DNA of 37,172 nucleotides from Pseudomonadota bacterium (GCA_021848375.1 JAJZUR010000001.1:1-37172); one strand, 5' to 3'. Shown: positions 16,618 to 24,460, counted from the stretch's first letter. A program made the numbers and translations. Notes: a model not told the origin generated them from the letters alone.

Positions 16618-17403
16618 ATGCTGAAAAAATCAATTTTGAGATGGGTACAGTTCTTTACGCTTTTCACAGCGGTTATTTCCTTATTTGGCTGTGTGGGCCA
16701 GCCAAAATCAGTTGATCCTATGGAAGCATGGAATCGAGGTGTGTTTGGATTTAACAAAAAAGCCGATCGTTATGTTATTAACCCAGTCACCAGAGCCTAT
16801 GAGGCACTGATCCCAAAGCCCGTTCAGTTGATGGTGAGTAACGTTTTACAGACAATCCTAGAAATTCCGAACATTGGAAACGATATTTTACAGGGTAATT
16901 TATCCTATGCCCGGCATGATGCGGCTCGTTTTATTTTGAACGTTACGTGGGGTTTTGGTGGATTATTTGATGCGGCGGGTAGAGCAAAAATGGAAAAACG
17001 CACGCAAGATTTTGGCTTAACTCTGGCGAAGTGGGGTTATACAGAGGCCAGTTACGTTGTATTGCCTATCCTTGGACCCAGCACAGTTCGTGATACGGTA
17101 GGATTAGGGGTCACCTATTTCATGTGGCCTCCGAGTTATTTGAAATCCACTTCAGCCAGAAATGCGATTTTAGTGGCTAAATATATCGACATTCGGGTTC
17201 CATTGTTAAAAGTCGAGCCGGCAAGGGAAGAAGCGCTTGATGAATATGCATTTGTAAGAGATGCTTATTTACAACATCGCCATTATAAAATGAGTGGTGA
17301 AAATATCTCAACTGCTATAGGAACAGGAGCCTTTCCGGATACAACCGCCAATGAAATTTCAACAGGTACTTCTGGCCCAATTTTGGAAGGACCTCCTCCT
17401 TAA
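16618..17403 (+). CDS. mlaA: Outer-membrane lipoprotein MlaA (VacJ)
   Basis: 261 aa lipoprotein: signal peptide with lipobox LFGC, the lipidated cysteine being residue 25. The MlaA core follows with DPMEAWNRGVFGFNKKADRYVINPV, EIPNIGNDILQGN, ARFILNVTWGFGGLFDAA, DFGLTLAKWGY and VLPILGPSTVRDTVG. MlaA sits in the outer membrane with a porin partner and removes mislocalised phospholipids from the outer leaflet, handing them to MlaC. No other mla gene is in the window, but an abundant porin lies just upstream. It is followed after 3 nt by the phosphatase gene, implying co-transcription. No good ribosome site is visible. Confidence 0.93.
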   Translation: MLKKSILRWVQFFTLFTAVISLFGCVGQPKSVDPMEAWNRGVFGFNKKADRYVINPVTRAYEALIPKPVQLMVSNVLQTILEIPNIGNDILQGNLSYARHDAARFILNVTWGFGGLFDAAGRAKMEKRTQDFGLTLAKWGYTEASYVVLPILGPSTVRDTVGLGVTYFMWPPSYLKSTSARNAILVAKYIDIRVPLLKVEPAREEALDEYAFVRDAYLQHRHYKMSGENISTAIGTGAFPDTTANEISTGTSGPILEGPPP

Positions 17404-17406
17404 CTT

Positions 17407-18594
17407 ATGATGCAACTTCCGTTAACGGCTAGAATTTTATTTATTGATGATGACGCAGCGCTTCGAAAAGAGGTCAAGGAATATTTTGAAGATAGCGGTT
17501 TTACGCTATTAGAAGCTGAAAACGGCCAGGAAGGATTAGCCGTTTTTCATGCCGAAAACCCGGATATTGTCGTGACCGATTTGCAAATGCCAGTTTTAGG
17601 CGGTCTAGCAGTTTTGCAAACCTTAGCCAAAGAATTTCCTGAAAAACCTGTTTTAGTGATTTCAGAGGCGGGTGGGTTAGATGATGTCATTCAGGCATTA
17701 AGAATAGGGGCCTGGGATTACTTAACCAAACCCATTATTCAGATCCCAGTTCTAGAGCACGCGGTCTGCAGAGCCCTAGAACGCTCTAGATTAATTGAAG
17801 AAAATAAAATTTATAGACGCGAATTAGAATTAGCAAACCAAGCGCTTAAAAAGAGTTTAGATATTTTAGAACAAGATCAAGAGGCTGGGCGTAGCGTTCA
17901 AATGCGGCTTTTACCGGAGCAAGGAACGGTCTTTGGCGCTTATCATTTTAGTCATAATGTCGCTCCTTCTTTATATTTAAGCGGGGATTTTGTTGATTAT
18001 TTTAAGATCAACGATAATCAATTTGGGTTTTATATTGCGGATGTATCAGGGCATGGTGCATCCTCGGCATTTGTCACGGTACTGTTAAAAAGCGCCATGA
18101 GCCAGATCTTAGGACGTTATCAAGCGCGGCAAGATGATCTCATTTTGCAGCCCGATAAAGTATTATCCAGTGTCAGTGCAGAAATTCATTCTGCCAAATT
18201 GGGTAAATATTTAACCATGATTTATGGCGTAGTGGATTTGGCTAAAAATGAATTTACGTATAGCATTGGAGGGCATTATCCTAACCCCATATTGTTAGAA
18301 AATGGGAAGGCACGCTTTTTGGAAGGCAAAGGTTTTCCGGTTGGGATCATGAAAACAGCAACCTATCAAAGCCATATGGTTCCCATCGGTAAAGATGCCC
18401 GTTTATTGATGTTTTCCGACGGAATTGCCGAAATCTTACCTGAAAAAGATATGGAAGCCAAAGATAAATTATTATTGTCTATGGTCACCGAAGGTAATGG
18501 CAGCATCGAATATTTTATCGATAAATTAGGTCTGCAAAATAAAAAAGGCCTGCCCGATGATGTCACCATTCTTGCGCTTTGGCATACGGCTTAA
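17407..18594 (+). CDS. Response regulator with PP2C-type (SpoIIE-like) serine phosphatase output
   Basis: 395 aa with three parts. The receiver domain (residues 8-125) has the acidic pocket D14-D16, phosphoacceptor D58 (VVTDLQMP), S86 and K108 (YLTKP). A coiled-coil linker covers about 125-165. The SpoIIE/PP2C domain (about 175-394) has the metal ligands in SGDFVDYF (D194, D197), DVSGHG (D212), SDGIAE and PDDVTIL. Proteins of this build (RssB/HsbR type in pseudomonads) dephosphorylate STAS-domain anti-sigma antagonists when the receiver is phosphorylated. No sensor kinase, STAS or anti-sigma gene is adjacent. It lies 3 nt after mlaA, so the target may be linked to envelope state, which is inference. 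Confidence 0.9.
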   Translation: MMQLPLTARILFIDDDAALRKEVKEYFEDSGFTLLEAENGQEGLAVFHAENPDIVVTDLQMPVLGGLAVLQTLAKEFPEKPVLVISEAGGLDDVIQALRIGAWDYLTKPIIQIPVLEHAVCRALERSRLIEENKIYRRELELANQALKKSLDILEQDQEAGRSVQMRLLPEQGTVFGAYHFSHNVAPSLYLSGDFVDYFKINDNQFGFYIADVSGHGASSAFVTVLLKSAMSQILGRYQARQDDLILQPDKVLSSVSAEIHSAKLGKYLTMIYGVVDLAKNEFTYSIGGHYPNPILLENGKARFLEGKGFPVGIMKTATYQSHMVPIGKDARLLMFSDGIAEILPEKDMEAKDKLLLSMVTEGNGSIEYFIDKLGLQNKKGLPDDVTILALWHTA

Positions 18595-18653
18595 TTTCTT
18601 GCGTATCACCTACATAGATGATCAAAATAATCAATGCGTTGGGTGAGGGAGTA

Positions 18654-19670
18654 TTATTTTAAATGCATCACCATTTCGTATTCATCTGGATTATCCATTG
18701 GTAGAATTTCTGCTTTCGCGTTATAAACTAAAGGATAATTCACTTTGCCATGGCCAAATTTGTCGGTTTTATAAACAGGAATGTTGGATTCTTCCGCAAA
18801 TCTTTCTAATGCAATTGTAACATGTTCGGGATGTGGAGCATTGGTAAATTCGCCAAAGAGAATGGCTTTAACGCCTTTTAGAATACCGGCTTGTTGCAAA
18901 TGGTGGAGCGATCGATCAACTTGATAACCTTTAACGTTAACATCCTCAATAAAGAGGATTTTGCCTGCGGTTTTAATTTGCCAATGGGTACCGAGGCTAT
19001 TTTCGATTAACGTTAAATTGCCGCCCGTTAATCTGCCTGTAATAGTTTTCTCTTTTTGCGCTTCTCTGTTTAAAGGAATGAGGTTGCTAAAGCGTTGAGT
19101 GGTTACGCGCTTAGCGACAATATCGGCAATCCTTAAAAAGTTTTCGGGATCCAGATGGGGATTTAATAGTTCCTTTAACGCAGCACCATGAATCGTTTTC
19201 CAACGCCATTGCTGCGATAAAAATAAATGTAGGGCGGTGTTATCACTAAATCCTATAAAAACCTTTTCTTTTTTAGGAATAGGAAACGTTCGTAATTTAT
19301 CGAGTAATCGAGCGCTGCCATAGCCGCCGCTTAAACACCAGATAATGGTATTGACAGAACGATCATATAATGCGCTTTTTAATTGTTGAAAGCGTTTTTT
19401 ATCGTTTACAGAATGAAAAATAATATCTTGTGCGATGACATTATCTGGAATTTGGATGTTTAATTCTGCAAAGGAGCGCAGCGCTTCAATTTGATCAGGA
19501 TGGATACCGGAAGCAGGAGCCACCATTTTAATGGTTTTGCCTTTAAAGTCGTCGTGAAATTGTTTATCGGCAATGGCAGGATTACGTCCGATCTTTTCGT
19601 GTGGTGTTGTTGCACATCCTGTGATAATCATCAGAACCCCCAAAATTAGTCCTTGTTTATAGTATTGCAT
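18654..19670 (-). CDS. LD-carboxypeptidase (peptidase S66), lipoprotein form
   Basis: 338 aa from the ATG at 19670 (AAGAGA 6 nt upstream). It begins with a lipoprotein signal ending in IITGC; Cys19 would be lipidated. The S66 signatures are KMVAPASG (residues 48-55), SGGYGSARLL, the nucleophile elbow IGFSDNTA (S142), LFIEDVN (E242) and FGHGKVNYP (H307). Their spacing is close to the Ser/Glu/His triad of Pseudomonas LdcA. The enzyme removes the terminal D-Ala from tetrapeptide muropeptides. The known LdcA works in the cytoplasm on recycled fragments; the lipobox here implies a periplasmic enzyme trimming the wall itself. It lies 16 nt downstream of ychF. Confidence 0.87.
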   Translation of the reverse strand: MQYYKQGLILGVLMIITGCATTPHEKIGRNPAIADKQFHDDFKGKTIKMVAPASGIHPDQIEALRSFAELNIQIPDNVIAQDIIFHSVNDKKRFQQLKSALYDRSVNTIIWCLSGGYGSARLLDKLRTFPIPKKEKVFIGFSDNTALHLFLSQQWRWKTIHGAALKELLNPHLDPENFLRIADIVAKRVTTQRFSNLIPLNREAQKEKTITGRLTGGNLTLIENSLGTHWQIKTAGKILFIEDVNVKGYQVDRSLHHLQQAGILKGVKAILFGEFTNAPHPEHVTIALERFAEESNIPVYKTDKFGHGKVNYPLVYNAKAEILPMDNPDEYEMVMHLK

Positions 19671-19686
19671 AAAATCTCTTAAATAT

Positions 19687-20778
19687 CTAAACGTTAAAGC
19701 GAAAATGCATGATATCGCCTTCACGTACGATGTAGTCTTTACCTTCTAATCGCCACTTTCCGGCATCTTTGGCGCCTTGTTCGCCCCGATAGGTAATAAA
19801 ATCTTCATAACTAATCACTTCCGCACGAATAAACCCCTTCTCAAAATCGGTATGAATGACCCCGGCTGCTTCAGGAGCGGTTGCACCAATAGGGATCGTC
19901 CATGCACGCACTTCTTTAACGCCAGCGGTAAAATAAATACCTAACTGCAGTAACTGATGTCCAGCGCGAATGAGGCGATCAAGTCCTGGTTCTGTTAACC
20001 CCAGATCTGTTAGAAATTCTAATTTTTCAGCTGGAGTGAGATCGATTATTTCAGATTCAATGGCAGCGCATACGGGTACCACCACTGCATTTTCTCTCGT
20101 GGCTATTTTTTCAACGATGGTTAAATAAGGATTATCTTTAAAACCTTGTTCATCGACATTGGCAATGTACATCACAGGTTTTGCCGTCAGTAAATGCAAT
20201 GATTTAATAATGTCTTTATCGATGGGATCGACTGTAAAGGTTCTTGCTGGGTTTCCAGCATTGATATGTTCTTTTAACTTTTCAACGAGTTCTTTCTCAT
20301 GGATAGCTGTTTTGTGCCCGCTTCTTGCATTTTTTAGAGCGCGGCTTAAACCGCGTTCAATGGTATCGAGATCGGCTAGCATGAGCTCGGTATTGATAAT
20401 CTCAATATCACCGGCAGGATCAATTTTTCCACCGACATGGATAATATCCGGATTATCAAAACACCTTACCACATGCGCAATGGCATCGGTTTCGCGAATA
20501 GTGGCTAAAAATTGATTGCCTAATCCTTCGCCTTTAGATGCACCTTTTACCAATCCGGCAATATCAACAAATTCCATGGTGGTTGGCAAAACGCGTTCGG
20601 GTTTTACAATAGCCGCCAGCGCATCTAATCTTGGATCCGGTACTAACACGCGGCCGACATTGGGTTCAATAGTGCAAAAGGGATAATTTTGTGCGGCAAT
20701 CCCAGCTTTGGTTAATGCATTAAATAAGGTCGACTTTCCGACATTTGGAAGACCAACAATTCCACAATTAAAGCCCAT
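19687..20778 (-). CDS. ychF: Ribosome-binding ATPase YchF (OLA1 family)
   Basis: 363 aa. The P-loop GLPNVGKST is at residues 9-17, DIAGLVKGASKGEGLGN is the G3/switch region, and NVDE stands in the place of the NKxD specificity motif, as in this ATP-preferring family. A coiled-coil insert and the C-terminal TGS domain follow (AWTIPIGATAPEAAGVIHTDFEKGFIRAEVI). YchF binds ribosomes and modulates translation and stress responses. Its ATG overlaps the pth stop by one base (TAATG), giving the conserved pth-ychF pair with coupled translation. Confidence 0.96.
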   Translation of the reverse strand: MGFNCGIVGLPNVGKSTLFNALTKAGIAAQNYPFCTIEPNVGRVLVPDPRLDALAAIVKPERVLPTTMEFVDIAGLVKGASKGEGLGNQFLATIRETDAIAHVVRCFDNPDIIHVGGKIDPAGDIEIINTELMLADLDTIERGLSRALKNARSGHKTAIHEKELVEKLKEHINAGNPARTFTVDPIDKDIIKSLHLLTAKPVMYIANVDEQGFKDNPYLTIVEKIATRENAVVVPVCAAIESEIIDLTPAEKLEFLTDLGLTEPGLDRLIRAGHQLLQLGIYFTAGVKEVRAWTIPIGATAPEAAGVIHTDFEKGFIRAEVISYEDFITYRGEQGAKDAGKWRLEGKDYIVREGDIMHFRFNV

Positions 20779-21362
20779 TAATATTCCGCCTTTTTGTGAG
20801 ATTCTGTAGATGAACGGTTAATCAATTCTTGCAATTTGGTAATGGCTTCTTGAATGACCATCTTAATTTTTTGTTTGTCTTCTTTCGATGGTTTCGTGAG
20901 GACGTAGTTACTGACATCATCTTTATGTCCGGGATGTCCAATGCCAATCCGAATTCTTTGAAATTCACGGGTGCCAAGGTGGTGTATGATATCTTTCAGT
21001 CCATTATGGCCAGCGTGACCACCCCCAATCTTAAATTGAAAATCCCCGGGGGGGAGATCTAATTCATCATGCGCAATGATAATGGTTTCAGCAGGAATCT
21101 GATAATATTTTGCAATAGCGCCAACTGCGGAGCCGCTGTGGTTCATGTAGGTATTTGGCAGAAATATTTTAAATTCTTTGCCGCTAAAAGACCATTGTGT
21201 TACCCGAGCATGAAATTTGGGTTCTACTTTAAGAGAGAGTCGATATTGTTGACAGAGCGATTCTACCAACCACGCGCCAGCATTATGGCGCGTGTCAGCA
21301 TATTCTGCGCCAGGGTTTCCTAGCCCAACAATGAGTTGAATGCTCTGTCCCTTGAGGGTCAC
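20778..21362 (-). CDS. pth: Peptidyl-tRNA hydrolase
   Basis: 194 aa, GTG start at 21362, 2 nt after the rplY stop. The catalytic and binding residues match E. coli Pth with a constant offset of 6: N16, H26 (TRHNAG), N74 (TYMNHSG), D99 (IAHDELDLPPG) and N120 (GGGHAGHNGL). It releases peptides from peptidyl-tRNA that drops off stalled ribosomes. The rplY-pth-ychF order is common in gammaproteobacteria and suggests one translation-related operon. The C-terminal tail is short and charged. Confidence 0.97.
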   Translation of the reverse strand: MTLKGQSIQLIVGLGNPGAEYADTRHNAGAWLVESLCQQYRLSLKVEPKFHARVTQWSFSGKEFKIFLPNTYMNHSGSAVGAIAKYYQIPAETIIIAHDELDLPPGDFQFKIGGGHAGHNGLKDIIHHLGTREFQRIRIGIGHPGHKDDVSNYVLTKPSKEDKQKIKMVIQEAITKLQELINRSSTESHKKAEY

Positions 21363-21364
21363 AA

Positions 21365-22117
21365 TTACTTGCCTTTACTCTTCTCTTTATCGTGATGGGC
21401 AGATTCATCGGGAGCTGTTTCAGAACTTTCTGCTTTAGCAGTAGGGGTTGTACCAGTAGCTTCTTTCCCTTTAGGTAAAACTTCTGTTTCAACGGTTTCT
21501 TCGACAACCACTTCTGGTTCAATTTCAGTGCGCGGCAAATGAATACTGACCACCGCGTGATCATGATCTGGATCCTGTCCATGTGCCAATGCCAGCAATT
21601 CGACACCTTTGGGTATTTTAAGCTGAGTCAAATGGATAGATTCATCCAACTTTAGGTTGGAGACATCAACACTAATGGATTCAGGCAGATCGCCTGGCAG
21701 GCAGCGGATTTCTAGGCTATTCAGCCGATGGCTGATAATGGCGCCATTGATAATCGCTTGGTTTTCCGCTTCGCCAATAAAGTGCAGCGGAACGTGCATG
21801 GTAATGGGATGTTTGGCGCTGATGCGTAAAAAATCCGCATGGAAAATCGCCTTTTTGTAGTGATGGCGTTGCAGATCCTTTAACACTGCCTTTTGCTTTT
21901 TACCCTCAATATTCAAGGTAAGAATATGGGAATAAAAGGCATCATTTTCCAGAGCATGCATCAATTTTTTGTGATCGAGCATGATTGAGATGGGATCTTC
22001 ATCCCCTCCATATAAAATGGCTGGTATTTTGTCTTGCGTACGACGTAGGCGGCGGCTCGCACCTTTCCCCTGGTCGAGGCGCAATTCTGCGTTTAATTCA
22101 AAGCTTTTCGCAGTCAT
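21365..22117 (-). CDS. rplY: 50S ribosomal protein bL25, CTC/TL5 two-domain form
   Basis: 250 aa from the ATG at 22117, with AGGAGAC 6 nt upstream; a longer frame reaches 22282 but has no homologous residues. The N-terminal 5S rRNA-binding domain (about 5-95) shows LNAELRLDQGKGASRRLRR, IPAILYGG and FHADFLRI. A second TL5-type domain (about 96-190) follows with HVPLHFIGEAEN, EIRCLPGDLPESISVDVSNL and HLTQLKIPKGVELL. The last 60 residues are an acidic/lysine-rich low-complexity tail (ending DESAHHDKEKSKGK), expected to be disordered. E. coli L25 is the short one-domain form. It is first in the rplY-pth-ychF operon and has a structured leader. Confidence 0.94.
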   Translation of the reverse strand: MTAKSFELNAELRLDQGKGASRRLRRTQDKIPAILYGGDEDPISIMLDHKKLMHALENDAFYSHILTLNIEGKKQKAVLKDLQRHHYKKAIFHADFLRISAKHPITMHVPLHFIGEAENQAIINGAIISHRLNSLEIRCLPGDLPESISVDVSNLKLDESIHLTQLKIPKGVELLALAHGQDPDHDHAVVSIHLPRTEIEPEVVVEETVETEVLPKGKEATGTTPTAKAESSETAPDESAHHDKEKSKGK

Positions 22118-22146
22118 GTAGCGTCTCCTAAAGGTTGATGGGCATT

Positions 22147-22193
22147 CCCTTTTCCGCGACCAGAAAAAGGGGAAATATTGGGTTAAAAACCCA
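22147..22193 (-). promoter_or_regulatory. Structured leader of rplY: two hairpins
   Basis: Read on the minus strand, the leader first forms TGGGTT/AACCCA (22193-22188 with 22184-22179, 3-nt loop). Next comes a 9-bp stem, CCCTTTTTC with GGAAAAGGG (22171-22163 with 22155-22147, 7-nt loop TGGTCGC, one U-G pair). The second stem ends about 18 nt before the ribosome site. bL25 represses its own mRNA in E. coli, so these stems are candidate protein-binding or 5'-stabilising elements. Confidence 0.45.
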
Positions 22194-22201
22194 GATGCAG
22201 C

Positions 22202-22230
22202 ACTATACCTGAAGATGTGGATAAATGCAA
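22202..22230 (-). promoter_or_regulatory. Candidate rplY promoter overlapping a DnaA-box sequence
   Basis: On the minus strand TTGCAT (22230-22225) is followed, after 17 nt, by TATAGT (22207-22202, 5 of 6). The predicted start near 22195 falls right at the first leader hairpin. The spacer begins with a perfect TTATCCACA (22224-22216), the DnaA-box consensus. Confidence 0.4.
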
Positions 22231-22294
22231 TCATATAATTAGTTAACATACTTTTTGTTATCCTGATACCGCAATTTTGCACCCGAATAACAAG

Positions 22295-22324
22295 TTGACA
22301 GACTTAATTTTTCCCCCCTACACT
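22295..22324 (+). promoter_or_regulatory. Candidate promoter of the dacB-like fragment
   Basis: A perfect TTGACA (22295-22300) is followed, after 18 nt, by TACACT (22319-22324, 4 of 6). It lies 34 nt before the ATG at 22358. Confidence 0.4.
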
Positions 22325-22357
22325 CCGCTCAATGAAGAGAGAAAGGCGATAACAAAA

Positions 22358-22627
22358 ATGCAAAACACAAATCACAAAACCAGCGGAAATTACCGTCGTT
22401 TTAAGCTTATTACCTTTGTATTCATTTTGAGTATTTTGGTTGTTCTTGCCGGGTATTTTTTACTGCCGATCTCTTTATTTGCGAATAAAACAGCGGATAT
22501 AGAAACGCTTATTCAAAATACCCTGTCAAATTCAAGTATTGGCATGGTGGTTATGGATGCAAAAACGGGTCAACTTCTTTGGTATTACGGCGCGCCTGTC
22601 GCCGCTATCAAGGTAGTTTATTTGTAA
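22358..22627 (+). pseudogene. Truncated N-terminus of a DacB-type D-Ala-D-Ala carboxypeptidase
   Basis: 89 codons from the ATG at 22358 to a stop at 22625-22627. A basic N-terminus, a membrane segment (about 18-40, LITFVFILSILVVLAGYFLLP) and a short lumenal part follow. That part, IETLIQNTLSNSSIGMVVMD then AKTGQLLWYYGAP, resembles the first strands of PBP4/DacB. DacB would then continue to the SxxK serine motif, but here the similarity breaks at VAAIKVVYL and the frame ends. No SxxK, SxN or KTG motif follows downstream. This is most likely the remnant of a deleted dacB, still with a plausible promoter. A short expressed membrane peptide is the alternative. The assignment rests on about 30 residues. 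Confidence 0.5.
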
Positions 22628-22673
22628 TAAAAGATTGGTAAGGGAAGAAAATTTAAGAAATTGGGGGTTAAGT

Positions 22674-22850
22674 ATGGAAAACGCTGAAATCGAAGAAGTT
22701 GAAGATGAAATATGGGAACCTTGTATAAAATGTGGTGATAAACGTTTAATGGCATATTGGGATGATGAATTAGAATCTTATATTTATTTCACTGAGGAAG
22801 CTATTTGTACTAAATGTGAAACATTTGTTAAGATTGCAGAAACTGCCTAA
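22674..22850 (+). CDS. Small acidic protein with two CxxC motifs (zinc-ribbon-like)
   Basis: 58 aa from the ATG at 22674; the frame extends to a TTG at 22635. Cysteines at 17, 20, 45 and 48 form CIKC and CTKC, spaced as in a small zinc ribbon. Between them is WDDELESYIYFTEEA. The protein has 17 acidic against 5 basic residues, so direct DNA binding is unlikely; a protein-binding zinc knuckle is more plausible. I do not recognise a family. The upstream GGGGG is a weak ribosome site. It stands alone between the dacB remnant and the convergent HMG-CoA lyase gene (16 nt between stops). The codon pattern and regular cysteine spacing argue that it is real. Confidence 0.6.
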   Translation: MENAEIEEVEDEIWEPCIKCGDKRLMAYWDDELESYIYFTEEAICTKCETFVKIAETA

Positions 22851-22866
22851 ATATTCATTTCATTTA

Positions 22867-23769
22867 TCAGGATTTTCCGAATGCGATGGTGACCTTAGAA
22901 CGTGGGGGATGTTGCGTTAATTTGCCAACAAAACCACTAATTTCTACTAATGCATTGAGGTCAATTCCCGTTTCAATCCCTAATCCATTTAAGAGATAAA
23001 GCACATCTTCTGTTGCGACATTACCGGCTGCGCCTCTTGCGTAAGGACAACCCCCAAGTCCCGTAATGGAACTATCGATGATCGAAATGCCAAGCTCAAG
23101 ACACGCGTAAATATTGGCTAATGCTTGGCCATAGGTGTCATGAAAATGAATAGCTAAGTGAGATAATGGCACGTATTTTACGACAGTTTTGATGAGTGTT
23201 TGCGCGTGATGAGGCGTTCCGATCCCAATCGTGTCGGCAAGAGAAATTTCAGAACAACCCATTTTAAATAAACGTTTCGCTAGTTTTGCAACAATTTCAG
23301 GCGAAATATATCCTTCATAGGGACAACCAAGACTGCATGAAAGATAACCGCGTACAGGAATTGTTTTGAGGTTTGCTATTGCTAATATCTCTTTTATTCT
23401 TTGAATGCTTTCTTCAATAGAACACTCCGTATTTCTGCTTGAAAACGTTTCAGATGCTGCACACAGTACGGCTACTTCTTTGACACCTGCCTGTAAGGCA
23501 AGTTCTAATCCTTGAACATTCGGGACAATAACAGGAAAACGGATCTTGTTTGATTTTTTAATCCCAGCGAATACTTGAGCGCCATCGGCTAATTGTGGGA
23601 TACGTTTTGGCGAAACAAAGCTCGTTACTTCAATGGTATTAAGTCCCGTTTTTGCTAATCGATCAATCAATTCAATTTTTTGTGCAGTTGGAATGATCAT
23701 TTTTTCATTTTGAAAACCGTCTCGTGGACCGACTTCAACGATACGTACTTGTTTTGGAAATTTTACCAT
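22867..23769 (-). CDS. mvaB: Hydroxymethylglutaryl-CoA lyase
   Basis: 300 aa, ATG at 23769 with AAGGCC just upstream. It is a TIM-barrel HMGL-like enzyme. Key residues match human HMG-CoA lyase with a constant offset of 25: R16-D17 (VGPRDGFQNE), H208 and H210 (AIHFHDTYG), C241 in GLGGCPYARGAAGN, and N250. It splits HMG-CoA into acetyl-CoA and acetoacetate, the last step of leucine breakdown. The other leucine-degradation genes are not in the window. It is transcribed in the same direction as tesA, which ends 64 nt upstream. Confidence 0.95.
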   Translation of the reverse strand: MVKFPKQVRIVEVGPRDGFQNEKMIIPTAQKIELIDRLAKTGLNTIEVTSFVSPKRIPQLADGAQVFAGIKKSNKIRFPVIVPNVQGLELALQAGVKEVAVLCAASETFSSRNTECSIEESIQRIKEILAIANLKTIPVRGYLSCSLGCPYEGYISPEIVAKLAKRLFKMGCSEISLADTIGIGTPHHAQTLIKTVVKYVPLSHLAIHFHDTYGQALANIYACLELGISIIDSSITGLGGCPYARGAAGNVATEDVLYLLNGLGIETGIDLNALVEISGFVGKLTQHPPRSKVTIAFGKS

Positions 23770-23833
23770 ATAGGCCTTCTGTTTCGGATAAATGGTATCA
23801 GGGAAGTATTGTTACGCATCCTCTAAGTGTAAT

Positions 23834-24460
23834 CTATTTTAGGAGTTTTTTAAGATATGGCCAGACGTTTTCTAAAATACGGGGTTGCCCAAGGGCATTG
23901 GGATGCAATTGATCGGCTTGCATCAAAGTCGGATCAAGCGCAATGTCTTTTAATAAAAAAGGGACTGTTATTAAGTGACGCCGCTTCATGATATCCTTAT
24001 AAACATTTTCAAATTGGGTGCGATAAATTGGGCCATAATTGACAGGTATAAGAAGGCCAACTAACAACACTTTTGCATGAGTTTGTTCTGCTAGGGTTAC
24101 CATATTATTCAGGTTCTTTTGAATCAAAGAGACAGGTAGTCCGCGTAGACCATCATTAGCCCCCAATGCTATAATCACTATCTTGGGGCGATAGTGTAAG
24201 AGAGCAGCGGGGAGTTTTTCTAATCCTTGGCTGGTCGTATCTCCGCCCATGCTAATATTGATGACTTGATAGAGAAATCCTTGTTGTTTCAACCGCGCTT
24301 GTAGCAACGTTACCCAACCCTTGTCGGGTTCGATTCCATAAGCGCTGCTGAGGCTATCACCAACGACCAACAGGGTGGGTGGATTTGCGGTTGCCGCAAA
24401 AACCGTGCTGCAAAAAACCGAAAGACAAAGTAACAATAGGAATCGACAAAATATGCTCAT
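23834..24460 (-). CDS. tesA: Multifunctional thioesterase/lysophospholipase TesA (SGNH hydrolase)
   Basis: 208 aa from the ATG at 24460, chosen because it gives a proper signal peptide (MSIFCRFLLLLCLS..CSTVFA|AT). The frame can be read from 24514 but that adds non-signal residues. SGNH blocks: GDSLSSAYG (Ser36), MGGDTTSQG, GANDGLRG (Asn102) and DQLHPN (D183, H186). The enzyme is periplasmic, with esterase, acyl-CoA thioesterase and lysophospholipase activity. Its first 8 bases overlap the first 8 bases of the divergent ybbA. The tesA/ybbA/ybbP neighbourhood is also found in E. coli. Confidence 0.92.
   Translation of the reverse strand: MSIFCRFLLLLCLSVFCSTVFAATANPPTLLVVGDSLSSAYGIEPDKGWVTLLQARLKQQGFLYQVINISMGGDTTSQGLEKLPAALLHYRPKIVIIALGANDGLRGLPVSLIQKNLNNMVTLAEQTHAKVLLVGLLIPVNYGPIYRTQFENVYKDIMKRRHLITVPFLLKDIALDPTLMQADQLHPNALGQPRILENVWPYLKKLLK

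Noticed and set aside
21295..21606. 103-codon minus-strand frame across the pth/rplY junction
   Set aside because: It is an alternative frame of rplY and pth, low-complexity in its rplY part, with no homology signal.
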